Source of the DNA: Actinomycetota bacterium
Lineage (GTDB): Bacteria > Actinomycetota > Acidimicrobiia > Acidimicrobiales > Poriferisodalaceae
Length of the DNA stretch: 37,506 nucleotides
Assembly: GCA_002724355.1 (NCBI GenBank)
Contig: PBOM01000052.1
Span: 26,457-63,962 of the forward strand
Direction: 5' to 3'
Part shown: positions 27,276-35,686 of the stretch, in pieces
Layout of the letters: every line of letters starts with the position of its first letter
How positions within the stretch are numbered: the stretch's first letter is position 1
Notes under the pieces: generated by a model
Told to the model about the DNA's origin: nothing
Databases searched by the model: none
What the model saw: only the letters and a program-made list of their open reading frames with translations
Made by a program: the position numbers and the translations under genes

Positions 27276-28463
27276 TTAGTTGTTCGGAACCTCCGAAAAC
27301 GGCTGTTCCTTGTCCGTTCTCACGTCGCCCGGAAGCCCTAAGACACGCTCACCAAGAATATTGCGCATGACCTCTGAAGTGCCGCCCTCAATGGAGTTGG
27401 CCCTTGACCGCAGGAACTGTTGCTGGGGGCTTGCTGCGCCCATAGCCATCGCCGACCGTTCGATTGAGTAGGTGTCGTACAGCATTCCGCGAGCTCCCAA
27501 CAGTTCCATGTTGAACTCGTGAATATCTTTGTTGTTTTCGGCAAATGCCAACTTGCCAGTCGATCCTTCCGGCCCAGGCACTCCCTTGGCTCGATTTTGG
27601 CTCGCTCGAATGTTGGTGAGTCGGGCAACTTCTGCCTTCGCCCAGAGGATCATCAAGCGGTCTCGAGTTGCAGCATCCTGGCGGTCCTCGTCCATTTCAG
27701 CCCATAGCCGGACTGATTCGGCAATTGGTCCTGAGCCGCGCGGCGCCTGGCCTCCCCCAATAGCGACGCGCTCGTTCATTAGCGTGGTGAGAGCGACCCT
27801 CCATCCCTCTCCGGTTTCGCCCAACCGTTCTGAATCCGGAATACGAGCGTCGGTGAAGTAGACCTCGTTGAATTCAGCATCTCCGGTCATTTGCCTTAAC
27901 GGCCTAACGTCAACGCCCGCCTGGTCCATGTCTATAACGAAATATGACAGACCTTTGTGCTTGGGCGCGTCCGGGTCGGTACGAGTTACGAGACATCCCC
28001 AGCGGGAGACGTGAGCAAGCGTTGTCCACACTTTCTGACCGTTAACTACCCATTCGTCGCCATCCTTCACGGCTCGACTTGTCAATCCAGCCACGTCGCT
28101 GCCGGCTGAAGGCTCCGAAAACAGCTGACACCAGATCTCTTCGGTTGTGAAGAGGGGCCGCAGGTATTTCGCTTTCTGCTTCTCACTTCCGTGCGTGTAG
28201 ACCGTGGGCCCGCACATTCCATAGCCAATTGGGTTACGAGGCCAGCACATAGGCGCGCCTGCATCGACCAGTTTCGCGTTGACTCGCCCCTGAAGCTTGG
28301 GGGCAAGGCCAAGGCCTCCATACCCTTCATCGAAATGCACCCACGCCAGTCCAAGGTCGTATTGAGCGCCGAGGAACTCTGTGCGCGAACCGTTGGGATC
28401 GTGTTGCTCTAATAACTGCTGGACCAGAGCGTCAAGATGTTTTTCTTCTGAGTTTTGATTCAT
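27276..28463 (-). CDS. Acyl-CoA dehydrogenase family protein
   Basis: CQLFSEPSAGSDVAGLTSRA, WVVNGQKVWTTLAH, IEGGTSEVMRNILGERVLGLP. Confidence 0.96.
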   Translation of the reverse strand: MNQNSEEKHLDALVQQLLEQHDPNGSRTEFLGAQYDLGLAWVHFDEGYGGLGLAPKLQGRVNAKLVDAGAPMCWPRNPIGYGMCGPTVYTHGSEKQKAKYLRPLFTTEEIWCQLFSEPSAGSDVAGLTSRAVKDGDEWVVNGQKVWTTLAHVSRWGCLVTRTDPDAPKHKGLSYFVIDMDQAGVDVRPLRQMTGDAEFNEVYFTDARIPDSERLGETGEGWRVALTTLMNERVAIGGGQAPRGSGPIAESVRLWAEMDEDRQDAATRDRLMILWAKAEVARLTNIRASQNRAKGVPGPEGSTGKLAFAENNKDIHEFNMELLGARGMLYDTYSIERSAMAMGAASPQQQFLRSRANSIEGGTSEVMRNILGERVLGLPGDVRTDKEQPFSEVPNN

Positions 28464-28607
28464 GTTTGTTCCTCTGGAGTCATTGCGTTACAACACCAAC
28501 AAAACCCCTCGATGGTGGACTAAATAAGTTTCTCAGCTTTCTGCTGCTTTCCTGTCTCTCCCTCGCAACTTTTTGTGCTCTTCGATTTGTTAAGGAATCG
28601 CAACCTC

Positions 28608-29399
28608 TCAATTTAAGCGCCGCCAGAACTGTGTTGATAAGGACTGGATTTGCTGTTTCGCGTCACCTGTGGTGCGGCCGGCTATTTCCTCAAGCCGGCG
28701 TGCAGCTTGGTCTGTTCTGCCTAACGAATCAAGTGCTGCCGCCAGTTGTTTAACCTCACCTAAGGGCGGAGAATTCCAACACACCATGAGGTCAAGGACC
28801 CGAATCAGGTCTTCTGTCGATTTTCGCTTAACATGAACAAGACGCAGGTTGTTGAGCATTCGGGACAGGATCGCGTCACTGGAAGTCTCTTCAAGGAACT
28901 CGGGCCGAAATTCAGCCGACGGATTCAAATAGGCAAACAACTTCTCGGCGTCCTCAGGGGTAATGATTTTGCCTCGGAATGGGTCAAGGAGTTGATTAGC
29001 GTCTTGTTTATCTCCGACCAGGAAATGACCTGGCATGCCAATCCCACAGGCTTCGACGTCGCACCTTCTACAGACTTCCATCATCACCACGGCGAGAGAT
29101 ATGGGTATTCCTATCCTCGACTCAAGTACGTGTTCCAAATAGCTATTGCGCGGATTGAAATAGTCCAAATTGTCCCCGGCAAAGCCAAGTTCATCAAACA
29201 GCAGCGTTGCAACCCCAACGAACGACGGTGTGATCACGCGAGAAGCCAGCTCATCCAGCGATCCAAGCCCTACCTCCAGTTGGAGCGGACGATCTTGGCA
29301 GTGCGCGCTTAAAGCGAAGGCTGCCTCATCTAGAGGAACCGGTGTCTTTAGCAAAGCTTCAGAGAAACGATCCAGAGATGCGTCCGAGGAGGAAGTCAC
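28608..29399 (-). CDS. SirB1/transglutaminase-like (UPF0162) family protein
   Basis: FNPRNSYLEHVLESRIGIPISLAVVMMEVCRR, GIGMPGHFLVG, C-terminal helical region. Confidence 0.88.
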   Translation of the reverse strand: MTSSSDASLDRFSEALLKTPVPLDEAAFALSAHCQDRPLQLEVGLGSLDELASRVITPSFVGVATLLFDELGFAGDNLDYFNPRNSYLEHVLESRIGIPISLAVVMMEVCRRCDVEACGIGMPGHFLVGDKQDANQLLDPFRGKIITPEDAEKLFAYLNPSAEFRPEFLEETSSDAILSRMLNNLRLVHVKRKSTEDLIRVLDLMVCWNSPPLGEVKQLAAALDSLGRTDQAARRLEEIAGRTTGDAKQQIQSLSTQFWRRLN

Positions 29400-29458
29400 T
29401 GACTTCGGAGAGTAGCTTGAGATCAGAACCTACCGGTGAATTGAGATATCGATTACTT

Positions 29459-30226
29459 ATGTCAAGCCCTCATCCATATTTGGATACTTCCGGTCCGATC
29501 CCCATCGCCCATCGAGGCGGTGCTGGGGAATGGCCCGAAAACACCATGCCCGCATTTCAAGGAGCGGTCGATCTTGGCTATGAGTATGTCGAAACTGACG
29601 TTCATGCCACAGCAGATGGTGTGCTTGTAGCTTTCCATGACGATCGCTTGGATCGGGTTACAGATAAGGTCGGCAAGATTTCCGAACTTCGCTGGAACGA
29701 CGTTAAAGCCGCTCTAGTCGATGGACAGGAGCCGATACCTCTATTCAGTGAGCTCATGCGGAGCTTTCCGGAGCTCAAGGTCAACATCGACCCAAAATCA
29801 AATGAAGCTGTGGAGCCTTTGATTAGGGAACTCCGCGAGTTGGATGCTCTTGACCGGGTTTGCGTTGGAGCATTCTCTGATGCGCGTCTGAAGAGGATCC
29901 ATAGAGAATTTGGCGAGGCTGTTTGCCTCAGCATGGGCCCCATTGAGGTCGTCAAGGCTCGTCTTAGCGCTTGGGGCATGCCAGTTGGAGAATTTCGGGC
30001 TCGCGCTGCCCAAGTCCCAATTACTCAAGGACCGGTCAGAATTGTCGACCACCGCTTTGTAGAAAAGATGCACGCCCATGGAATTGCAGTTCACGTGTGG
30101 ACGATTGACGAGACTGATGAAATGAATTGGCTCCTCGACGTCGGCGTTGACGGCATTATGACGGACCTACCAGCGGTTCTTCTAGACGTAATGTCGCGAC
30201 GAGGCTTATGGCCTCATGGCGGTTAG
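29459..30226 (+). CDS. ugpQ: Glycerophosphodiester phosphodiesterase
   Basis: IAHRGGAGEWPENTMPAFQGAVDLGYEYVETDVHATADGVLVAFHDDRLDRVT; ATG 29459 preferred over the track start 29342. Confidence 0.92.
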   Translation: MSSPHPYLDTSGPIPIAHRGGAGEWPENTMPAFQGAVDLGYEYVETDVHATADGVLVAFHDDRLDRVTDKVGKISELRWNDVKAALVDGQEPIPLFSELMRSFPELKVNIDPKSNEAVEPLIRELRELDALDRVCVGAFSDARLKRIHREFGEAVCLSMGPIEVVKARLSAWGMPVGEFRARAAQVPITQGPVRIVDHRFVEKMHAHGIAVHVWTIDETDEMNWLLDVGVDGIMTDLPAVLLDVMSRRGLWPHGG

Positions 30227-30229
30227 GTC

Positions 30230-31618
30230 ATGACGGTCATCAACAATGCGTTGTTTCAGCGCTTTGAGACAATCGTCGGATCATCTCATGCGTTGCATCA
30301 AGATGAACTAGTCGCGAGTTACACGACTGATTGGACAGGACGGTTCCAAGGTTCAACACCATTAGTGCTGAGACCAGGCACTACGGACGAAGTTGCTGCA
30401 ATTGTTCGCGTTGCCAATGATGCGGGAATCGCGCTGGTACCCCAAGGGGGCAACACTGGCTTAGTAGGTGGAAGTGTGCCACTTCGGGGCGAGGTTGTTT
30501 TATCGTTGCTGCGCCTCGACGCTTGTGAACCAGTTGACATATTGGCCCAACAGGTCACTCTCGAGGCCGGAGTGACGTTAGCTCAAGCACAAAGCCACGT
30601 CTCACCGTTCGATCTCGCCGTTGGGGTTGATTTAGCAGCTCGCGATAGTTGCACCATCGGAGGGATGATCGCCACCAACGCTGGGGGCATCAACGTATTG
30701 CGTTACGGTCCGATGAGAGATCAATTGCTCGGTGTGGAAGCGGTTATGGCCGATGGTTCTGTGATCAGTCACCTTGAAGGGCTAGAAAAAGACAATACCG
30801 GTTATCACCTCCCAGGCTTGTTAGCTGGTAGCGAGGGATCCCTGGCAGTGATCACTAAAGCCCGTTTACGACTGCACCCTCATTTAGAGGAACGTTGTTC
30901 AGCGATGCTCGCTTTCAACTCCGTACAGGACGCTGTGAGAGCGACTGCCCAATTACGACGTTCGGTCCTTGACCTACAAGCGGTAGAAGTGATTTTTCGC
31001 GAGGCCATGGACTTGGTTTCGACTTACATTTCGACTTCTATCCCGATTGGCTCAGACGGTTCGGCGTGGCTGTTAGTGGAGGCAGCGTCTAGCAGCGACC
31101 CTACCGATCAACTAGCCGACGCTATTGACCAATTAGGGGCCCTAGTTTCGGATGTCGCAGTAGGCCGGGATAGCACCAGTCGAGCGGGGCTATGGCAATT
31201 CCGCGAAAAGATCACTGAAGCTATTGCAACGCAAGGAACCCCACACAAGCTTGACGTTACGCTCCCGGCATCGCAGTTAGCCGAATTCGTCACCAAAATA
31301 CCCGAGATAATCAGCAGGGTCGACAGTGGTGCTACCGCAGTCATGTTCGGGCACCTCGGAGATGGAAACGTTCATGTCAATGTTCTAGGAGAAGGTGGCC
31401 TAGAACCTCACGAGGCTGTGGAATCTGCTGTCCTTAACTACGTTGCACAGCTAGGAGGAAGTATCTCGGCCGAACACGGTATAGGAACTGCAAAGAAGGA
31501 GTTCTTGCACCTAAACCGGTCGAGCGACGAAGTAGCTATTTTCCGTGCGATTAAGTCAAGTTTCGACCCTAAAGGGACGTTGAGCCCCAACACATTGATT
31601 CCTCCTGAGCAACAATGA
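30230..31618 (+). CDS. FAD-linked oxidase (GlcD / D-2-hydroxyacid dehydrogenase-like)
   Basis: LVPQGGNTGLVGGSVPLRGEVVLSL, CTIGGMIATNAGGINVLRYG, VMFGHLGDGNVHVNV, SAEHGIGTAKK. Confidence 0.93.
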   Translation: MTVINNALFQRFETIVGSSHALHQDELVASYTTDWTGRFQGSTPLVLRPGTTDEVAAIVRVANDAGIALVPQGGNTGLVGGSVPLRGEVVLSLLRLDACEPVDILAQQVTLEAGVTLAQAQSHVSPFDLAVGVDLAARDSCTIGGMIATNAGGINVLRYGPMRDQLLGVEAVMADGSVISHLEGLEKDNTGYHLPGLLAGSEGSLAVITKARLRLHPHLEERCSAMLAFNSVQDAVRATAQLRRSVLDLQAVEVIFREAMDLVSTYISTSIPIGSDGSAWLLVEAASSSDPTDQLADAIDQLGALVSDVAVGRDSTSRAGLWQFREKITEAIATQGTPHKLDVTLPASQLAEFVTKIPEIISRVDSGATAVMFGHLGDGNVHVNVLGEGGLEPHEAVESAVLNYVAQLGGSISAEHGIGTAKKEFLHLNRSSDEVAIFRAIKSSFDPKGTLSPNTLIPPEQQ

Positions 31619-33207
31619 CGAACGATCCGATTGCCACTCCATTCTCGGCTCGTTACGCACCAAACGGAATGGTGTGTTCCACTGATCAACTCGCGAGTAG
31701 TGCTGGCGTTGCTTTGCTTCGAAAGGGCGGGAGTGCTGCTGATGCCGCAGTTGGGGCGTCTGCCGTTCTGGCCGTCACTAGTCAACATATGTGCGGAGCG
31801 GGAGGGGACCTATGGGCACTTGTCCATGTGCCCGGTCAGCCAAAACCATTTGCTCTCAATGCCAGTGGTCGCTCAGGAAGCGGAGCAGACTTAAAAACCA
31901 TAACCGCCGATGCTCTATCTTCGATGCCCTTTCATAGAGATCCGAGAAGCGTGCCTGTTCCCGGCTGCGTTGACGGCTGGCTGGCCCTCCACGAGAAGTT
32001 TGGTCGTCTTCCTTTGCAGGAGGTGCTAGCCGACGCTGTTTCGCTAGCCTCGGACGGCTTTCCGATCAGCTCTGAATGTGCGCTTGCGGTAGAAGCTCTC
32101 AAGGACGTCGATTATGCCGATGACTATCTGCGAGCAGGCACGCCGGAGGTTGGAGAACTCATCAAGCGTCCTGGACTAGCAAAGGTTCTCGAAGATCTGA
32201 GTAGTGGTGGTCGCGACACGTTTTACTTAGGTACTTTCGGGCAAGAGTTAATCGATTTCGGACGCGGCGAATACCACCGCGAAGATCTCAGCCAATCTCA
32301 GGCCGAGTGGGTAACACCGCTCTCGGTGGATGCATTCGGACACAAAATTTGGGGGCTGCCACCTAATTCTCAGGGGTACTTATGTTTGGCAGCTGCTTGG
32401 ATAGCGGAACAAGTCGGGGTACCCAGCGACCCAGGTCATCCCGACTTTTGGCATCTACTAGTTGAGGCATCTCTACAAGCGGCGTACGACCGACCAGATG
32501 TTCTGCACGAATACGCTGACGGGGCGTCATTACTGGCCAGCTCCCGACTGGCTCCGCGCGCGGCCGCTATTCGGATGGACGCAACCGCTTCCTTACCCAC
32601 TGCCACCAATCATGGTGACACGATCTATCTCAACGCGATCGACGAACGCCGTATGGGTGTTTCTCTGATTCAATCGAATGCGTCAGGTTGGGGCGCGTTG
32701 GTGTTTTTGCCTGAAACTGGAATTTCGTTACATAACCGCGGTATCGGTTTTTCGGTGGACCCAACCAGCAAGGCGGCCTATGGCCCAAGGCGACGTCCTC
32801 CTCATACTTTGGCGCCAACCTTGATTGAGGACTCAGCGGCTCGCCTTGTAGCGCTGGTCGGCACAATGGGTGGAGATTCTCAACCTCAGATCGTTCTTCA
32901 ACTGCTCGCTAGACTCTTAGTCGCTGGCCAAAATCCAGCTCAAGCGCTAGCAGCTAGGAGATGGAGGCTCTCAGGTGCACAATCCAATGGCTTCAACACC
33001 TGGGCCGACCCTTCCGAGGTATTCCTGGAGGTCGAGGAAGTCGATCCCCAATTAGTGAACGCCCTGGAGACGCGTGGCCATAAGATCCGCTCGCTGACAG
33101 CAAACAACAGCGCTTTCGGTCATGCCCATATCATTAAAGTTGAAGGCGAAGCTCTGGTCGGAGCAGCTGAGCCTCGGGTAAGCACATCGGCAGCAGCTGC
33201 TTATTGA
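31615..33207 (+). CDS. Gamma-glutamyltransferase-family protein (Ntn hydrolase)
   Basis: GMVCSTDQLASSAGVALLRKGGSAADAAVGASAVLAV, putative nucleophile NHGDTIYL, GTMGGDSQPQ; ATGA overlap with upstream gene. Confidence 0.92.
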   Translation: MTNDPIATPFSARYAPNGMVCSTDQLASSAGVALLRKGGSAADAAVGASAVLAVTSQHMCGAGGDLWALVHVPGQPKPFALNASGRSGSGADLKTITADALSSMPFHRDPRSVPVPGCVDGWLALHEKFGRLPLQEVLADAVSLASDGFPISSECALAVEALKDVDYADDYLRAGTPEVGELIKRPGLAKVLEDLSSGGRDTFYLGTFGQELIDFGRGEYHREDLSQSQAEWVTPLSVDAFGHKIWGLPPNSQGYLCLAAAWIAEQVGVPSDPGHPDFWHLLVEASLQAAYDRPDVLHEYADGASLLASSRLAPRAAAIRMDATASLPTATNHGDTIYLNAIDERRMGVSLIQSNASGWGALVFLPETGISLHNRGIGFSVDPTSKAAYGPRRRPPHTLAPTLIEDSAARLVALVGTMGGDSQPQIVLQLLARLLVAGQNPAQALAARRWRLSGAQSNGFNTWADPSEVFLEVEEVDPQLVNALETRGHKIRSLTANNSAFGHAHIIKVEGEALVGAAEPRVSTSAAAAY

Positions 33208-33292
33208 TCAATCTGCAAACTTAGAATTTGCATCCGGCTGGATAGCGGCGCCGGAGGGCGCTGACCCTTATGAGCCGCTGATCGATTCCTGG

Positions 33293-34108
33293 CTATCGGT
33301 TTTTCCAGGCGACATCTTGATGTCCAAGGAAAGAACTCATTGCCGTTTTGCTGTCCTCGGTGCCAGCGGCGAGGATCTGTGTGCGATTTTCGAGATCAAT
33401 TCCTGCTCTCAGGCTCGGAATTTCCAAGTTTGACCACATCACTTCTTTGGTCATCCAGACCCCAAACGGGCTATTTCGTGAAATTTCCTGGGCGACCGAG
33501 AGGCATGTTGAAGCAAGCTCTTCGTCAGTCGTAACGTTGCTAACGAGACCGATCCGATTCGCTTCTGCCGAGTCAACAACTCTGCCGGTGAGCATCAACT
33601 CCCAGGCCCGGGAAGCCCCGATAAGCCGAGGCAACATCCAGCTAACGCCGATATCGCATCCAGAGATTCCTAGTCGAACAAATGCCGTCCCGAATTTCGC
33701 TGAAGCACCGCAATATCTAATATCGCTAGCGCATGCAATGGCAAAGCCTCCGCCAGCGGCAGCTCCATTAATCGCAGCGATAATTGGCTGCCGCGTATCG
33801 CGCATGTGATGAACTAGTTCAGCGATGTGTTGCTGGATTGCCATTCCCTGCTGCTGTTCGCCAAAATCCTCAGTACCAGGAATTTTTCCGAAACCGGTGA
33901 GATCAAGACCGGCGCAGAAACCGCGACCTGCACCAGTAATAATCAACGCACGAATTTTCTGATCGTTATCTACAAAATCGAGTGCTGAGTGAAGGTCATC
34001 GACCAGCCCAAGGGTAAGTGCGTTGAGCCGCTCAGGACGGTTCATAGTGATTCGGGCTATTCCATCGTCTGGAAAGTCGATATCAAGATTCTCGTAATTT
34101 TTTTCCAT
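33293..34108 (-). CDS. Enoyl-CoA hydratase/isomerase family protein
   Basis: ITMNRPERLNALTLGLVDDL, ITGAGRGFCAGLDLTGF, AAINGAAAGGGFAIACASDIRY. Confidence 0.95.
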   Translation of the reverse strand: MEKNYENLDIDFPDDGIARITMNRPERLNALTLGLVDDLHSALDFVDNDQKIRALIITGAGRGFCAGLDLTGFGKIPGTEDFGEQQQGMAIQQHIAELVHHMRDTRQPIIAAINGAAAGGGFAIACASDIRYCGASAKFGTAFVRLGISGCDIGVSWMLPRLIGASRAWELMLTGRVVDSAEANRIGLVSNVTTDEELASTCLSVAQEISRNSPFGVWMTKEVMWSNLEIPSLRAGIDLENRTQILAAGTEDSKTAMSSFLGHQDVAWKNR

Positions 34109-34159
34109 TAATTCTTCTACTCCGACGCAGCTAAACCTTACTCGCGGAGCAAGAACGAC

Positions 34160-34687
34160 TTAAATGTCGTCGGCGTCGACTGCTACTTCGATCCGGCCTG
34201 GTCCATGGGCTTGGGCCCGGGCGCAGGCTACTTCAGCGGCAGCAAGCAACTCTTCTGCATCCATCGAGTGGGATGGATAGCAGGCCACACCCGCGGAGAG
34301 GGATACAACGTCGCGTGAAGGTGACTCTCCGTTCGCCTTTCGCACCCGATCGGCGGCCCAGACCGCACCCGCTTCAGAAGTGTCGTCGAGAAGCGCCACG
34401 AGTACCCCCTCACCCAGACCGCAGATAGTGTCCGATTCGCGCACGGTGTTAGTTATGACTCGAGAAGTCGCCCGCATCGCATGCTCTCGTATATAGGGCG
34501 CAAATGACTCAAATTCATCAATTCGGAAATAGACCACTGAAATAGGTTTAAGTGTGCGGCGGGCAAGCGCGATCTTTCTCTCCAGCACCACAGTGAAGAC
34601 GCGCCCGTCAGGCAAACCGGTAACAGAGTCCGTAACCGACTCCACGCTTACTTCGGGTCCGCGCATTACAACTCGCTCTTTTCTCAT
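34160..34687 (-). CDS. Degenerate GGDEF-domain protein
   Basis: DSVTGLPDGRVF; VRESDTICGLGEGVLVALL replaces GG[DE]EF; SLSAGVACYPSHSMDAEELLAAAEVA. Confidence 0.88.
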   Translation of the reverse strand: MRKERVVMRGPEVSVESVTDSVTGLPDGRVFTVVLERKIALARRTLKPISVVYFRIDEFESFAPYIREHAMRATSRVITNTVRESDTICGLGEGVLVALLDDTSEAGAVWAADRVRKANGESPSRDVVSLSAGVACYPSHSMDAEELLAAAEVACARAQAHGPGRIEVAVDADDI

Positions 34688-34731
34688 GGTCGGACGACAA
34701 ATAACCTCAGGGCCAGGGTGCCAGAACGAAC

Positions 34732-34834
34732 GTCAAAGGACAAGAAGACAAATTCTTGGTCAAAGTTTGTCAAGTCAACCTGAACGAATTCAGTTTCTAT
34801 TTAGTGCCTCAAAGCACTGCGGTGGGGCTATGGT
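34732..34834. promoter_or_regulatory. Inverted/direct repeat-rich divergent regulatory region
   Basis: CAAGAA-N6-TTCTTG (34741-34758), CTGAA-N4-TTCAG (34780-34793), AGTGC-N6-GCACT (34803-34818); GTCAA copies at 34732, 34759, 34769, 34774; TATGGT 34829-34834 ahead of ATG 34841. Confidence 0.45.
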
Positions 34835-34840
34835 CCCTAC

Positions 34841-35683
34841 ATGTTTATAGCCAGACATCGTGTTGGAAATTCAGTTCGTATCGCATCGGTAGTGGACGAG
34901 GAACTTACGGACCTCGAGACAGAGCATGAGGATCTACCCGGACTCCTCGCTGCCGGTGTAAACCTTGAGGCGCTCGCTACTGGTGAACGAACACCTCTTT
35001 CAGAAGCACAATTGTTGGCCCCCGTGGGAGCGCCTCCGGCAATTCTGGCAGTGGGATTGAATTACCGCGCACACGCCGAAGAGGGCGGCAGAGAGGTGCC
35101 AACCACGCCAGTCATCTTTACCAAGCATCACAACTGCGTGGTTGGGCCTGGCGCCGGGGTACATATTCCAAGCATTGCCTCAGAGAAAGTCGACTATGAA
35201 GGCGAACTAGCGATAGTCATCGGTAAACGCTGCCGGCACGTACCGCGGGATCGAGCAGCCGATGTGATTGCGGGCTACACAATTATGAACGACGTCAGCG
35301 TCAGAGACTGGCAACGTGCTAGCCCCACCATGTTGATGGGTAAGTCGTGGGATACCCACGGCCCGATGGGTCCCTGGATGGTTATGGACGATGCTTTCGA
35401 TCCGCATCACCTTCAACTGACAACCCGGGTCAATGGCGAAATCAGGCAGGATTCGAACACCGATGATCTAATTTTTGATTGTTTCGATATCGTCCACCAC
35501 CTGTCGTCAGCCTTCACCCTCGACCCGGGCACCGTGATAGCTACCGGTACACCTGCTGGCGTTGGCTTGTATTGGGACCCTCCCAAGATGCTGAAGGTAG
35601 GAGATGAAGTGTCGATCACTATCGAAGGGATAGGGACTCTCACCAACCCTTTCATTGAGGAACCCGACACTCAACTGCTGTAA
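34841..35683 (+). CDS. Fumarylacetoacetate hydrolase family protein
   Basis: ILAVGLNYRAHAEEGG, PVIFTKHHNCVVGPG, VDYEGELAIVIGKRCRHV, NDVSVRDWQ, GTPAGVG. Confidence 0.95.
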   Translation: MFIARHRVGNSVRIASVVDEELTDLETEHEDLPGLLAAGVNLEALATGERTPLSEAQLLAPVGAPPAILAVGLNYRAHAEEGGREVPTTPVIFTKHHNCVVGPGAGVHIPSIASEKVDYEGELAIVIGKRCRHVPRDRAADVIAGYTIMNDVSVRDWQRASPTMLMGKSWDTHGPMGPWMVMDDAFDPHHLQLTTRVNGEIRQDSNTDDLIFDCFDIVHHLSSAFTLDPGTVIATGTPAGVGLYWDPPKMLKVGDEVSITIEGIGTLTNPFIEEPDTQLL

Positions 35684-35686
35684 CAC

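Noticed and set aside
28466-28753. Plus-strand ORF and polypyrimidine tract between acyl-CoA dehydrogenase and SirB1-like genes
   Set aside because: The ORF overlaps the SirB1-like C-terminus and has no recognisable motif; the tract is probably compositional.
33208-33292. Possible hairpins in the convergent gap (GCAAA-N7-TTTGC and a GC-rich imperfect repeat)
   Set aside because: Weak stems and no clear U-tract in either direction; cannot support a terminator call.
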